A stretch of 64,000 nucleotides of DNA from an uncultured Eubacteriales bacterium (GTDB lineage: Bacteria; Bacillota; Clostridia; Peptostreptococcales; Anaerovoracaceae): NCBI GenBank assembly GCA_900315485.1, contig OMZI01000001.1, positions 124,001 to 188,000 on the forward strand. The letters are read 5' to 3'. Shown one piece after another: positions 43,520 to 53,534 of the stretch (position 1 is the stretch's first letter; every line of letters begins with the position of its first letter). The notes under the pieces are model-generated. The model was given only the letters and a program-made list of their open reading frames with translations. It had not been told where the DNA came from and ran no database searches. A program made the position numbers and the translations under genes.

Positions 43520-46345
43520 CTATCTCTTGATCTCAACCATATCGAAGCACTCGATTACATCGTCAGGCTTGATATCGTTGTATTTCTCGATTCCGAGTCC
43601 GCACTCGTAACCGGCTGCGACTTCTCTTACGTCATCCTTGAATCTTCTCAGGGATGAAATAACTCCCTCATGGATAACGATACCGTCTCTTACCAGTCTG
43701 ATCTGTGCGTTTCTCTTTACGATACCTTCATTGACGTAGCATCCTGCAACGATACCGAGGTTAGGTACCTTGAATGTATCTCTGACAACTGCCTTACCGA
43801 GAACCTCTTCCTTGAATTCAGGATCGAGCATACCCTTCATAGCATCCTGGATATCGTCGATGATATCGTAGATGACTCTGTAGAGTCTGACTTCGACATC
43901 TGCGGCTGCAGCCTGGTTTGTAACGGCTGTTGTCGGTCTTACGTTGAATCCGATGATGATAGCGTTGGATGTCTCGGCAAGTGTAACGTCGGACTCGTTG
44001 ATCGTACCTACGCCGGAGTGGATAACGTTGATCTTGACTTCCGGTGTTTCGAGTTTCTCAAGCGATGTAACGATAGCACCGACCGAACCCTGTACGTCTG
44101 CCTTTACGATGAGGTTGAGCTCCTTGGCCTCTCCTTCCTGGATCTGGCTGAAGAGCTTGTCGAGAGTCATGCTGGCGTTCTTGGCCAGGACTTCTTCTCT
44201 CATCTTTTCCTTACGGTTGGCAGCGATCTCTCTTGCAGTCTTGTCATCTCTTACAGCGTTGAACGCATCACCGGCTGCCGGTACATCGGACAGACCGAGG
44301 ATCTCAACAGCTGTAGCAGGACCTGCCTTGCGGATCGGCTTGCCCTTGAAGTCGGTCATTACTCTGATCTTACCTGATGTTGTTCCCGCAACAACGCTCT
44401 GTCCGGTCTTGAGTGTACCGTTGCTGACAAGCAGAGTAGCAACAGGGCCCTTTGCCTTGTCGAGTCTTGCCTCGATGACAGTACCCATTGCAAGTCTGTC
44501 AGGATTTGCCTTGAGTTCAAGAACTTCTGCCTGAAGCAGGATCATTTCGAGAAGGTCAGTGATACCTTCTCCCTTCTTGGCAGATACAGGAACTGAGATA
44601 ACGTCTCCGCCCCAATCCTCTACGAGGATGCCGTGCTCGGTGAGTTCCTGCTTTACTCTGTCAGGGTTTGCACCAGGCTTATCCATCTTGTTGATCGCTA
44701 CGATGATAGGTACTCCTGCAGCCTTGGCATGGCTGATGGACTCTACTGTCTGAGGCATTACACCGTCATCAGCAGCTACTACCAGTACAGCGATATCTGT
44801 TACCTGCGCACCTCTTGCACGCATGGTTGTGAAAGCTTCGTGTCCCGGAGTATCAAGGAAGACGATCTTCTTGCCGTTGATCTCAACTTCGGAAGCACCA
44901 ATGTGCTGTGTGATTCCGCCGGACTCGCCAGCTGTAACGTTTGTATTTCTGATCGCGTCGAGAAGCGAAGTCTTACCGTGGTCTACGTGGCCCATTACTG
45001 TGATGATAGGCGGACGCGGCTGAAGTTCGCTCTCAGCGTCTTCGTGCATGTCGATGCCCGGTTCTTCGACTTCAGGCTCTTCCTCGGTTACTACGATATC
45101 GAGTCCGAGATCTTCTGCGAGCATCTCGATCGCATCTTTGTCAAGTGACTGGTTGATAGTAGCCATAACACCCATCTGCATCATGGACATGATGATCTTG
45201 CTGACGCTTACCTCAGCCTGTTCGCTGAGACCTGCAACAGTGATAGGTGCTGTTATAGCGATTGTGCCTTCAGGCAGGAGCTCCTCAACTGTAGGCTCTT
45301 CAACTGCCTTGACTTTATACTTCTTCTTATGACGTTCCTGCTTCTCCAGAGCTCTCTCATCATAAACATTGTTCTGATTGTTTCTGCGTCCGCCCGGGCC
45401 GTCCTCTCTTCTGTCGAATCTGGACTGCTTGTCCTTATCCTTGTTATCGAAGAACTTTTTGCTCTTGCCCTTGGAAGACTTGGCATTTCCTGCAGGTGCA
45501 GGTGCTGCTGCACCACCGGCCTGAGGTTTTCTTGCACTTCTTCTTTCTTCACCTGCTCCGGCTTTATTCTTGTCAGAACGGCTGTCCTTGGAAGCATCCT
45601 TGCCCTTACGGCCTTCCTTCTGGGAATCCTTGCCCTTACGGCCGCGTCCTTCTCCCTGGGAAGCAAATCTTTCCTCCTGACGCTTTTTCAGCTCTTCTGC
45701 CTTTTTCTTTTCTGTAGCAGCATCTGAAATCTTCTTGAACCTCATAGGCTTGTTAGGAGCATTGACATACTCCTCTTCCTTCTTTTCAGGTTCAGCAGGT
45801 GCCGCCTTTTCAGGCTTGGCAGCAGGCTCTTCAGCAGGCTTCTCTTCAGCATTTTCTTCCTTGACTTCGGCAGGAGCTGCAGGCTCAGCAGTCTCTTTCT
45901 GTACCGGTTCAGCGGCAGCAGGCTCAGTCTCTGCTTTTTCAGTCTTCGCTTCAGGTACTGCAGGCTCTTCAGCAGGCGTGATCTCAGCCTCAGCTTCCTG
46001 TACCTGTTCTGCCGGCTCTTCCTTCTTAGGTTCAGGCTCTTCTTCCTTCTTTTCAGGCGGAACTACAGCTTTCTTAGGGATCACCGGCTTGGCTGCAGGT
46101 CTTCCTCCTGCAGTTTCCTTGTTGATGACAGGTGTAGCCTTGATCTTAGGCTTGTTACTTGCAGACTGACTGCCTGAAGTATTTCCTTTCATCAGATTAA
46201 TAGTGCTCACGAGTCTTGCAGCATCAACATCCTCGACGCTGCTCTGCGCACTTTTGACCTCGATTCCCATCTTTGATGCGTAGTCTTTAAGTTCCTGTAA
46301 TGTGATGTCAAGTTCTTTAGTAAGCTGGCTGACTTTCTTTGACAT
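43520..46345 (-). CDS. infB: Translation initiation factor IF-2
   Basis: IF-2 places initiator tRNA on the ribosome and promotes subunit joining. The 941-residue protein has an N-terminal IF2N domain ([20 protein letters not shown]). A long low-complexity region follows (about 60-340), first Glu/Pro/Ala/Lys-rich, then Arg/Lys/Gly-rich with [18 protein letters not shown]. The GTPase domain has [22 protein letters not shown] and NKMD, and two OB-like domains plus the C-terminal initiator tRNA-binding domain complete it. GGAGG lies 7 bases before the ATG. It follows ylxR; ylxQ is absent. Confidence 0.97.
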   Translation of the reverse strand: MSKKVSQLTKELDITLQELKDYASKMGIEVKSAQSSVEDVDAARLVSTINLMKGNTSGSQSASNKPKIKATPVINKETAGGRPAAKPVIPKKAVVPPEKKEEEPEPKKEEPAEQVQEAEAEITPAEEPAVPEAKTEKAETEPAAAEPVQKETAEPAAPAEVKEENAEEKPAEEPAAKPEKAAPAEPEKKEEEYVNAPNKPMRFKKISDAATEKKKAEELKKRQEERFASQGEGRGRKGKDSQKEGRKGKDASKDSRSDKNKAGAGEERRSARKPQAGGAAAPAPAGNAKSSKGKSKKFFDNKDKDKQSRFDRREDGPGGRRNNQNNVYDERALEKQERHKKKYKVKAVEEPTVEELLPEGTIAITAPITVAGLSEQAEVSVSKIIMSMMQMGVMATINQSLDKDAIEMLAEDLGLDIVVTEEEPEVEEPGIDMHEDAESELQPRPPIITVMGHVDHGKTSLLDAIRNTNVTAGESGGITQHIGASEVEINGKKIVFLDTPGHEAFTTMRARGAQVTDIAVLVVAADDGVMPQTVESISHAKAAGVPIIVAINKMDKPGANPDRVKQELTEHGILVEDWGGDVISVPVSAKKGEGITDLLEMILLQAEVLELKANPDRLAMGTVIEARLDKAKGPVATLLVSNGTLKTGQSVVAGTTSGKIRVMTDFKGKPIRKAGPATAVEILGLSDVPAAGDAFNAVRDDKTAREIAANRKEKMREEVLAKNASMTLDKLFSQIQEGEAKELNLIVKADVQGSVGAIVTSLEKLETPEVKINVIHSGVGTINESDVTLAETSNAIIIGFNVRPTTAVTNQAAAADVEVRLYRVIYDIIDDIQDAMKGMLDPEFKEEVLGKAVVRDTFKVPNLGIVAGCYVNEGIVKRNAQIRLVRDGIVIHEGVISSLRRFKDDVREVAAGYECGLGIEKYNDIKPDDVIECFDMVEIKR

Positions 46346-46356
46346 TCATATCCTCC

Positions 46357-46599
46357 TTAGTTGTTGAGAGCTTCTGTGACCGCTCTCCTGATTTCTTCAG
46401 TATCAACACCGGATCTCGCGATACGGTTCCATGCTTTGCGTTTGAATGACATTTCGATGCATTCTTCATTTCTGCAGAGATATATTCCCCTGCCGTCCTG
46501 TCTGCTTCCCGTATCTGCCCGGAATGCATTTCCGTCATAAGTGAACCTCATCAGTTCGCTCTGAGGCTTTGACTCATGACATCCAATGCATCTACGCAT
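46357..46599 (-). CDS. ylxR: YlxR (RnpM) RNA-binding protein
   Basis: This 80-residue DUF448 protein, recently named RnpM in B. subtilis for its effect on RNase P, has CIGCHESKPQSELMRF and DGRGIYLCRNEECIEMSFKR. The start is set at ATG 46597-46599 (MRRCIGCHE), because GAAGGAA lies 5 bases upstream. A TTG nine codons earlier has no such site. The start overlaps the nusA stop by 8 bases. The L7Ae-like ylxQ usually found after it is missing. Confidence 0.9.
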   Translation of the reverse strand: MRRCIGCHESKPQSELMRFTYDGNAFRADTGSRQDGRGIYLCRNEECIEMSFKRKAWNRIARSGVDTEEIRRAVTEALNN

Positions 46600-47740
46600 C
46601 GGTTCCTTCGTCTGATGTCTCCTCAATTATCTGATCCTCTGTATGTTCTGCTGCTGCAGCTTCTGATACATCATCTGCATCCTCATATTCATCGAATGCA
46701 AATCCCATTTCTCTGAGCTGATCGTTGCTCTTGATATCGATCTTCCAGTTGCTGACTCTTGCAGCAAGTCTGACGTTCTGTCCCTCTCTTCCGATAGCGA
46801 GTGAGAGCTGCTGTTCTGGAACAACTGCTGTTGCAGACTTCTCGTCCTCGTTGATATATACACCCTCAACTATAGCCGGTCTGAGAACGTTGCTGATGAA
46901 TACAGCAGGATCCTCATCCCATACGATGATATCTATCTTCTCGCCGAAGAGTTCGTCTGTAATATTCTGGACTCTTGCTCCGCGGTTACCTACGCATGCT
47001 CCTACAGGATCAACGTTCTCATCCTTTGAGTAAACGGCGATCTTGGTACGTGAACCCGCTTCTCTTGCAATACCCTTGATCTCAACTGTACCGTCGGCGA
47101 TCTCAGGGATCTCAAGCTCGAAGAGACCTCTTACAAGACCCGGATGTGATCTTGAGAGGAGGACCTGCGGTCCCTTGTTGTCCTTCTTGACATCCATTAC
47201 ATAGACCTTGATCCTGTCACCAGGCTTGAAGGACTCTGTTCTTACCTGCTCGGAGTTAGGAACTCTTCCTTCGGTTCTTCCGAGAGAAACGAGCATTGTT
47301 CCGTTATTGATTCTCTCAACTCTTCCGGTAACGATCTGTCCCTTCTTGCTGATGAATTCGTTATATGAATTGATTCTTTCAGCTTCTCTGTTCTTCTGAA
47401 CGAACACCTGCTTTGCGCCCTGTGCAGCAATGCGGTTGAAATCCTTAGGGTCGATCTGATATTCAACAACATCACCGATCTCATATCCGTCATAGATCTC
47501 CTTGGCTTCTTCAATTGAGATCTGTGTGAGATCGTCCTCGACCTCTTCCACGACTTCGAGACCCATGAGAACTGTAACGTCTCCTGTCTCCATGTCGACT
47601 TCCACCCTTACATTGGATGCTCCGTAATTCTTCTTATATGCGTTCTCGATAGAGTCCTTGATCGCTCCGATGATCTCTTCCTGTGAAAGATTCTTCTCCT
47701 TCTTAAGATCAGCAAACGCATCCAGAAATTCCTTGTTCAT
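46592..47740 (-). CDS. nusA: Transcription termination/antitermination factor NusA
   Basis: NusA binds RNA polymerase and modulates pausing, termination and antitermination. The 382-residue protein has an N-terminal RNAP-binding domain (1-130), S1 domain (about 135-200, GQIVTGRVERINNGTMLVSLG), and KH1 and KH2 domains with CVGNRGARVQNI and IGREGQNVRLAARVSNWKID. An acidic C-terminal tail follows from about residue 345. It follows rimP and overlaps ylxR. Length is typical for a Gram-positive NusA lacking AR repeats. Confidence 0.97.
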   Translation of the reverse strand: MNKEFLDAFADLKKEKNLSQEEIIGAIKDSIENAYKKNYGASNVRVEVDMETGDVTVLMGLEVVEEVEDDLTQISIEEAKEIYDGYEIGDVVEYQIDPKDFNRIAAQGAKQVFVQKNREAERINSYNEFISKKGQIVTGRVERINNGTMLVSLGRTEGRVPNSEQVRTESFKPGDRIKVYVMDVKKDNKGPQVLLSRSHPGLVRGLFELEIPEIADGTVEIKGIAREAGSRTKIAVYSKDENVDPVGACVGNRGARVQNITDELFGEKIDIIVWDEDPAVFISNVLRPAIVEGVYINEDEKSATAVVPEQQLSLAIGREGQNVRLAARVSNWKIDIKSNDQLREMGFAFDEYEDADDVSEAAAAEHTEDQIIEETSDEGTDA

Positions 47741-47752
47741 CGTGTCCTCCCT

Positions 47753-48229
47753 TTAGAAAACTATAGCTAAATTTATCTTTGAAATCTTGTCTGAAGGTAT
47801 CTCGAGTCTCTTGCCGGCCTTGTCGATTATTACAGTATCGCCCTTTTTACCGATAAGTGTTCCTTCAAAATTCTTGCTGCCGTCGATCTGTCCGTATGTT
47901 CTGACTTCGACTTCTCTTCCGGCAAATCTGACAAAATCAGTATCCTTTATAAGTTCGCGGTCAAGTCCCGGTGAGCTGACTTCGAGGTTGTAGCTTCTCT
48001 CGATCAGATCGAGTTCATCAAGCTTGTCACTCAGATATCTGGTAGCTTCCTCGCATTCCTCAATGCTCACATATTCATTTTCAGCACCCATAGGCTTGTC
48101 AAGAAATACTCTGAGAACCCAGTCAGGACCTTCCTTCTTGTAAATGACCCTGTATATCTCGAGTTCACGGCCCTCTGTATATTCTTCAAGCAGTGCTGTG
48201 ACTTTAGCTGAAATGTCTTCCTTAGCCAT
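47753..48229 (-). CDS. rimP: Ribosome maturation factor RimP
   Basis: RimP (158 residues) assists 30S maturation. It has the N-terminal domain with REVDLEIYRVIYKKEGPDW-like spacing (here RELEIYRVIYKKEGPDWVLR), LEVSSPGLDRELIKDTDFVRFAGREVEV and a C-terminal SH3-like domain with KLDKAGKRLEI. It is the first gene of the translation operon and has a GAGTGGG hairpin in its leader. Confidence 0.93.
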   Translation of the reverse strand: MAKEDISAKVTALLEEYTEGRELEIYRVIYKKEGPDWVLRVFLDKPMGAENEYVSIEECEEATRYLSDKLDELDLIERSYNLEVSSPGLDRELIKDTDFVRFAGREVEVRTYGQIDGSKNFEGTLIGKKGDTVIIDKAGKRLEIPSDKISKINLAIVF

Positions 48230-48270
48230 TCCGTTCTCCGCTTCCGTGTCTCAAAAACACCTAACATAAG

Positions 48271-48298
48271 CGAAAGAGTGGGCACGCCCACTCTTTCG
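48271..48298 (-). promoter_or_regulatory. rimP leader hairpin
   Basis: A 13-bp perfect hairpin, CGAAAGAGTGGGC (48271-48283) with GCCCACTCTTTCG (48286-48298) and a two-base centre, lies about 42 bases before the rimP start codon. No T-run follows, so it is not a terminator. I recall that similar GAGTGGG/CCCACTC hairpins precede rimP in other Bacillota, which points to a regulatory or stabilising leader. Confidence 0.65.
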
Positions 48299-48319
48299 GA
48301 GTTATAACTTACTTTGGTA

Positions 48320-48348
48320 TATATACCACTAAACGCCACTGATTGCAA
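48320..48348 (-). promoter_or_regulatory. rimP-nusA-infB operon promoter
   Basis: On the minus strand TTGCAA (48343-48348), 17-base spacer, TATATA (48320-48325). The -10 lies in a GGTATATATACC palindrome. Expected start is about 48313, giving an 84-base leader with the hairpin at 48271-48298. Confidence 0.65.
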
Positions 48349-48395
48349 GGGTTTTTTGACATACAGCCCTACAGCAGGCGCGTAACTGAGTATTA

Positions 48396-51300
48396 TCACT
48401 CGCCTTCCGGTGCAGGAGAAGGAGCATTCGGATCAGGCTCCTTGGTGTCAGATTCCCCGTCTGACCAGCCGTGAGTCTCATCCTCTTCCTCTTCTTCAGG
48501 TTCCGGTTCAGGTTCAGGAGGTGCTGTTCCGTCTGTGTAGTACTCACCGTTCCATGCCCTGAATACATTATCCGGCATGCTCTTGTACTTGCCGCCCTTT
48601 GCGCCGTCCATTCTGCTTACGATGTTGCTCCAGAGCTTCGCAGCCTTGTCAGAAAGCGAATCCATCTGGACATTGTCGTCAGTACCGATCCAGAGCGCTA
48701 TTGAATATGTCGGAGTGAATCCGTTGAACCAGATATCATATCTGTCATCGGTCGTTCCCGTCTTTCCGCCTACTTCGATACCGTCAACCTTGGCATCCTG
48801 TGCGATACCCTTGGTAACAACACTCTTGAGGACATCGACCATGATCCATGCAACGCCCTCATCAAGGACTCTTGTTGTCTGGGACTTTCCTTCAAGAAGA
48901 GTTCTTCCGCTGCTGTCCTCTACCTTGGTGTAGCATATCGGGGTATTTACCACGCCTCCGTTAGGGAATGCTGCATAGGCAGCAGACATTTCAAGAGGTG
49001 ATATGCCGTATGACATTGCTCCGAGACCGAGTGCTGCAAGGTTCATGTCATTGGTTGCCTGGGATGTATCATCCACGGCTGTAGTGATGCCGAATCTCTT
49101 CAGGGTATCCATTGAGTAATCGATGCCTATCTGGGCGAGTATCTTTACTGCGCAGGTGTTGATCGACTGCTGAATGGCTGTTCTGAACGTGTTGTATCCG
49201 GAGAACGTCCTTGTGATGTTGTTAGGCCAGTTCTGTCCGTTGACCTTCATTCTCTCATCGACGACCTTGGAGGAAACAGTCAGATAATCTCCCCATCCGT
49301 CATCACCCTGGTTATCGTAACCGGTGTCCTTGAATTTGAATGTCTTGCCTTCCTTCTGGTACTCAAGGCTCTTCTGAAGAGCAGGTGCATAGACAGACAG
49401 TGGCTTGATCGATGATCCCGGCTGTCTCGGGTTGGTAGCTCTGTTGAACAGCATCTGACCGGAAGCATTACGCGTACCGACCATCGCTTTGACTTCGCCT
49501 GTACCGACCTCTGTAACTACCATTGCTGACTCGACAGTTCCTTTGCCGTTGGTCGTTGAAGGGAAGTTTTTCTTCTTCTTGAACTGCTCTGTGATGACCT
49601 TCTGCGCCTGGCTGTCCATAGTCGTATAGATGTTCAGTCCCTTCGTGTAGATGATCTTGATAGCCTGGTCTTCCTCTATTCCGTACTCATTCATCAGGTC
49701 CTTCTTGACAGTCTCGATGACATAATCCTTGAAGGCTGAGGTGGAAGCAGCAGTTGATGAGCTTCCCGGTTTGATGAATTCTGTAAGAGGCTTGGTAGCG
49801 GCGTCCTTTTCCTCCTGCGTTATGAGTCCCTGCTGGAGCATCATGTTGAGGATCATATTTCGGCGGTCCTGGGACGCGTCGTTGATATATACGCCGTTCT
49901 TATATTCGACCGTTACGTCCGTCGGCTCGTTGACAAGCAGTGCATATGTACCCGGAGCCTGCGGAAGTGCAGCGAGAGCCGCACACTGTTCAAGCGTCAG
50001 ATTCTCAACATCAGAAGAGAAATATGTTTTGGCTGCCGTATCGACACCATAGCATCCGTATCCGAGGTATATCGTGTTAAGATACGCGGTAATGATCTCT
50101 TCCTTGCTGAGTTCCTGCTCTATCTCATACGCATAATACATCTCGATGATCTTACGCTTGATAGATCGTACACTCTTGTCTTCAGGCAGGAATACGTTTC
50201 TAGCCAGCTGCTGTGTGATAGTACTCGTACCGCTGATCCTGCCGCCGTGGACTCTCTCCAGGATAGCTCCAATGATTCTCTTGAAGTTGAACCCCTTGTG
50301 AGTCCAGAAGGTCTTGTCCTCAACGGCAATAAACGCGTTCTTGAGGTTCTCAGGCAGCTGCTCATAGGAAACGATCTGCCTGTTCTCGGAGTAGTAGATC
50401 TCGTCGACAAGATTCTCCTGATCGTCATAGATATGAGTACTTACATCAAGCGTATCATATAGGTTCTTCGGATGGATCGTCGGGGCGTGACTTATGACAT
50501 GTGCAGCATAACCTGCTCCCGCCAGGCCTCCGGCTACGATCAGAACGATACAGACCGTCACGAATGCCCTGATGGCCTTTACCCAGAGTTTATCCGATTT
50601 CTTCTTAGATTTTTTCTTAGCCTTGGATGAAGATTTTCTGGCAGCAGAATATGCCCCCGCTTTTTTTGCCTGGGATTTTCCTTTTGAACCTGAGGTTCTC
50701 GGGCTTCCTGCAGCTGATTTCTTTGCTGTGCTTGCAGACTTATCTACCTTTGATGTCCTTGTAGTGCCGGAAGCACCTGTATTTCTTTTTTTCTGTCCGG
50801 ATCCTTTTGCCATTTTCCTAATAATGCCTGCAACGCCTGCTGCAGCACCTTCATTTGTTTTTTCACTCTGTGAAGCTGCAGCAGCTTCCTGCAGTGCTGT
50901 GATTTCCTCCGCCTGAAGCTCACGCGTGTACGGCTTGAATCCGTAACGCCTTACTGTCTTCCTCTCAGATTTGTTCTCACTGAAGTCCTTTGCGAGTTCC
51001 TTTTCAAGATCTGATGCAGGCTCATCCTTCTTCACTGCCTTCGGTTCTGTGGCCTTAGGCTCAGACTTCTTTTCTGCCTTCGTCTCTTTGACTTCAGGAT
51101 CAGTCTTCTTCTCTGCCTTCGTCTCTTTGATTTCAGATTCAGACTTTTTCCCGGTCTTATTTTCTGTCTTAGGTTCTTTGACTTCAGGTTGAGCCTTCTT
51201 TTCCCATTCCGGCTCCTTGACCTCAGCGGCAGACTTTTTCTCGCCCTGTCTCTTTTTTATAAGTTCAAGGATCTCATCTTCCGGTTCAAAATCCGCACCC

Positions 51301-51416
51301 GAAGATACATCGGCCTTCTTCGCAGGTTTATTCACGGCATACGAAGAAGCCTTATTGTTTTTGTCCGATGTGACAGCCCTTGATTCCTGGATCTTTTTAT
51401 CTTTGTCTTCTGACAT
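48396..51416 (-). CDS. Class A penicillin-binding protein (PBP1A-like)
   Basis: This 1006-residue membrane enzyme polymerises and cross-links peptidoglycan. A long cytosolic Lys/Glu-rich region (about 1-280) precedes one membrane helix (about 287-310), unusually far from the N-terminus. The transglycosylase domain has VEDKTFWTHKGFN and GTSTITQQLARN, and the transpeptidase domain has PGSSIKPL (SxxK), SINTCAV (SxN) and GGKTGTTDD (KTG). The tail is Pro/Glu/Asp-rich. The cytosolic region contains degenerate tandem repeats. A short hairpin lies in its leader. Which specific PBP name applies cannot be said. Confidence 0.94.
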   Translation of the reverse strand: MSEDKDKKIQESRAVTSDKNNKASSYAVNKPAKKADVSSGADFEPEDEILELIKKRQGEKKSAAEVKEPEWEKKAQPEVKEPKTENKTGKKSESEIKETKAEKKTDPEVKETKAEKKSEPKATEPKAVKKDEPASDLEKELAKDFSENKSERKTVRRYGFKPYTRELQAEEITALQEAAAASQSEKTNEGAAAGVAGIIRKMAKGSGQKKRNTGASGTTRTSKVDKSASTAKKSAAGSPRTSGSKGKSQAKKAGAYSAARKSSSKAKKKSKKKSDKLWVKAIRAFVTVCIVLIVAGGLAGAGYAAHVISHAPTIHPKNLYDTLDVSTHIYDDQENLVDEIYYSENRQIVSYEQLPENLKNAFIAVEDKTFWTHKGFNFKRIIGAILERVHGGRISGTSTITQQLARNVFLPEDKSVRSIKRKIIEMYYAYEIEQELSKEEIITAYLNTIYLGYGCYGVDTAAKTYFSSDVENLTLEQCAALAALPQAPGTYALLVNEPTDVTVEYKNGVYINDASQDRRNMILNMMLQQGLITQEEKDAATKPLTEFIKPGSSSTAASTSAFKDYVIETVKKDLMNEYGIEEDQAIKIIYTKGLNIYTTMDSQAQKVITEQFKKKKNFPSTTNGKGTVESAMVVTEVGTGEVKAMVGTRNASGQMLFNRATNPRQPGSSIKPLSVYAPALQKSLEYQKEGKTFKFKDTGYDNQGDDGWGDYLTVSSKVVDERMKVNGQNWPNNITRTFSGYNTFRTAIQQSINTCAVKILAQIGIDYSMDTLKRFGITTAVDDTSQATNDMNLAALGLGAMSYGISPLEMSAAYAAFPNGGVVNTPICYTKVEDSSGRTLLEGKSQTTRVLDEGVAWIMVDVLKSVVTKGIAQDAKVDGIEVGGKTGTTDDRYDIWFNGFTPTYSIALWIGTDDNVQMDSLSDKAAKLWSNIVSRMDGAKGGKYKSMPDNVFRAWNGEYYTDGTAPPEPEPEPEEEEEDETHGWSDGESDTKEPDPNAPSPAPEGE
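51040..51225 (-). repeat. Degenerate tandem repeat inside the PBP cytosolic region
   Basis: A unit of about 36-39 bases encoding (K/P)EVKETKAEKK-like peptides is repeated four to five times. It produces the KETKAEKKTDPEVKETKAEK segment and its variants. The repeats are strongest between 51050 and 51160. Confidence 0.65.
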
Positions 51417-51429
51417 TATTATCTCCTGT

Positions 51430-51453
51430 CTGAAACGATTATGACCGTTTCAG
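51430..51453 (-). promoter_or_regulatory. Hairpin in the PBP gene leader
   Basis: CTGAAACG (51430-51437) pairs with CGTTTCAG (51446-51453), 14-37 bases before the ATG. A TATAAT box on the minus strand (51461-51466) would place the start at about 51454, so the hairpin would be the 5' end of the mRNA. It may stabilise the mRNA. Confidence 0.45.
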
Positions 51454-51469
51454 GCGTATTATTATACAA

Positions 51470-51498
51470 CAAAACTCCGGAGAGCATATCTCCGGAGT
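51470..51498 (-). terminator. Terminator of the zinc efflux operon
   Basis: On the minus strand ACTCCGGAG (51490-51498) pairs with CTCCGGAGT (51474-51482), followed by TTTTGTTG. It ends the P-type ATPase transcript before the PBP gene. Confidence 0.8.
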
Positions 51499-51560
51499 CA
51501 TTATACCACAACATATAGAGATTATTTAGTAGTAAATATCTAGATTTGCGATTTTTTTCA

Positions 51561-53525
51561 TCACGCAGGCTGTGCCTGTTCTGCTTTCTTCCGTCTCACG
51601 ATCATCCTCATTGAATTAAGGATACATATGATGGCAACACCTACATCAGCAAATACTGCTGCCCACATATTGGCTATACCAAGAGCACCGAGTATAAGGC
51701 ATGTGAATTTGACAAGCAGAGCGAAAACTATATTCGCCCTGGAAATGCCTATGGTTTTGCGGGCTATCCTTATTACGGCAGGTATCCTTTCAAGATTGTC
51801 ATCCATTATGACAACATCAGCTGCCTCAATGGCTGCATCAGACCCGAGGGATCCCATTGCGATACCGACATCAGCCCTTGATAGGACAGGAGCATCATTG
51901 ATGCCGTCTCCGATGAATGCGATCTTTCTGCTGCTGTCCTCCCCGCCGGTCTCGGCAAGAAGATTCTCAAAGTATTCCACTTTGTCCTGAGGCAGCAGTC
52001 CTGCTGCATAGTCCGTGATCCCGAGGTATTCAGCAACCGCTCTGGCAGTCTCCCTTGAATCCCCGGTCAGCATGATAATGCGTCTGACTCCTTCTGCAAG
52101 GATGTCTCTTACAGCTTTTTTTGCTTCAGGCTTTGGCATATCTGAAACCGCGATAGCTCCGATATATTTACCGTCCCTGGCAACATAGCACATGGTGCCC
52201 GCTTCGCGGATCCCGCTTGTAGCTGCTGCAAAAGTGGAAAGATGCTCCGAAGACGGTCTGATACCGAGTTCTTCCATGAACGACATGTTTCCGACTGCAG
52301 TAACAGCACCCGAGACATTCGCGATGATGCCCTTGCCGGCATGATTCTCCTCACCGGTGATCTCTGACTGCGGTACCGGGTCGCTGCATGCCGCAGCTAT
52401 CGCAGCGCCGATAGGATGAGTTGAACCGGATTCGACTGCTGCAGCATATCTGACAACATCATCCGCAGTATATCCTGATTCCGGCATGACTTCGCTCACT
52501 TTGAACCGGCCCTCGGTAAGTGTGCCGGTCTTATCAGATACAAGCGTATCGATATGCGCCATCATCTCAAGGAAGTTTGAACCCTTAACAAGTACACCTT
52601 CATTTGAAGCAGCTCCGATCCCGCCGAAGAAAGCAAGAGGAACAGATATTACAAGTGCACACGGACAGGATATTACAAGGAATGTACAGGCCCTCAGGAC
52701 CCATTCACCGAAGTTTCCTGCAAAATTCCCTGAAAGAAGAGGCGGCAGAAATGCCAGGACCACTGCTCCGAGCACAACGGCCGGCGTATAGTAACGTGCG
52801 AATCTTGTGATGAAGTTCTCTGTCCTTGACTTTCTGGTCGATGCATTCTCAACAAGCTCGAGTATCTGCATTACGGTTGAATCATCGTAATCCTTGTCAG
52901 CTCTTACTCTGAGGAGGTTGTCCCCGTTGATGCATCCGGAAATGATCTGATCGCCGGCCTTCACCTCTCTCGGCATTGATTCGCCGGTCAGAGCGGAAGT
53001 GTTGATCAGGCCAGTTCCCTCAAGCACAGTACCATCTGCAGGTATCTTCTCTCCGGGCTTGATCACGAGTATATCTCCGGCCTCGATGTCGTCAGGGTCA
53101 ATGACTTCGACCTCGCCGTCTTCACCCTCCCTGTTGGCATAATCCGGCGCGATGCTCATAAGGTCTGTTATGGCTCCGCGGGACTTTCCTACAGCATAGC
53201 TCTGGAAGAATTCACCTATCTGATAGAACAGCATTACTGCAACAGCTTCATCAAACTCTCCGCAGCCGAACGCTCCGACAGTGGCGATCGTCATCAGAAA
53301 GCTCTCATCGAACATCTGCCCGTGGGATATGCCGATCAGACACTTGCGTACGACGTCATATCCGACTATGAAGTATGGAATGAGCCATATCAGAAGCATC
53401 CATATGCTGTGGGCAAAATCCTCCGGTATCACGGTATGCTCCGCGATCATCAGCGCCACGAAAATGATAAAGGCAACTATGATGCGTATAAGATTGTTTT
53501 TCTGTTTACTGGTTAGTTTATCCAT
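51561..53525 (-). CDS. Zn2+/Cd2+-exporting P1B-type ATPase
   Basis: This 654-residue heavy-metal pump exports divalent metal at the expense of ATP. It has the membrane metal site SCPCALVISVPL, the phosphorylation motif SDKTGTLTEG, the P1B signature HP (GSTHPIGAA) and the hinge GDGINDAPVLSRADVGIAMG. The last helix pair has ANMWAAVFADVGVAIICILNSMR, with the DxG element typical of the zinc/cadmium/lead group (P1B-2). The N-terminal HMA domain is absent from this chain. A separate HMA protein is encoded just upstream. It is the third gene of an SmtB-like regulated operon. Confidence 0.93.
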   Translation of the reverse strand: MDKLTSKQKNNLIRIIVAFIIFVALMIAEHTVIPEDFAHSIWMLLIWLIPYFIVGYDVVRKCLIGISHGQMFDESFLMTIATVGAFGCGEFDEAVAVMLFYQIGEFFQSYAVGKSRGAITDLMSIAPDYANREGEDGEVEVIDPDDIEAGDILVIKPGEKIPADGTVLEGTGLINTSALTGESMPREVKAGDQIISGCINGDNLLRVRADKDYDDSTVMQILELVENASTRKSRTENFITRFARYYTPAVVLGAVVLAFLPPLLSGNFAGNFGEWVLRACTFLVISCPCALVISVPLAFFGGIGAASNEGVLVKGSNFLEMMAHIDTLVSDKTGTLTEGRFKVSEVMPESGYTADDVVRYAAAVESGSTHPIGAAIAAACSDPVPQSEITGEENHAGKGIIANVSGAVTAVGNMSFMEELGIRPSSEHLSTFAAATSGIREAGTMCYVARDGKYIGAIAVSDMPKPEAKKAVRDILAEGVRRIIMLTGDSRETARAVAEYLGITDYAAGLLPQDKVEYFENLLAETGGEDSSRKIAFIGDGINDAPVLSRADVGIAMGSLGSDAAIEAADVVIMDDNLERIPAVIRIARKTIGISRANIVFALLVKFTCLILGALGIANMWAAVFADVGVAIICILNSMRMIVRRKKAEQAQPA

Positions 53526-53534
53526 TTATACTGA

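Noticed and set aside
45735..46169. A Ser/Gly/Ala-rich plus-strand open frame opposite infB
   Set aside because: It is the mirror of the Glu/Pro/Ala-rich low-complexity region of IF-2.
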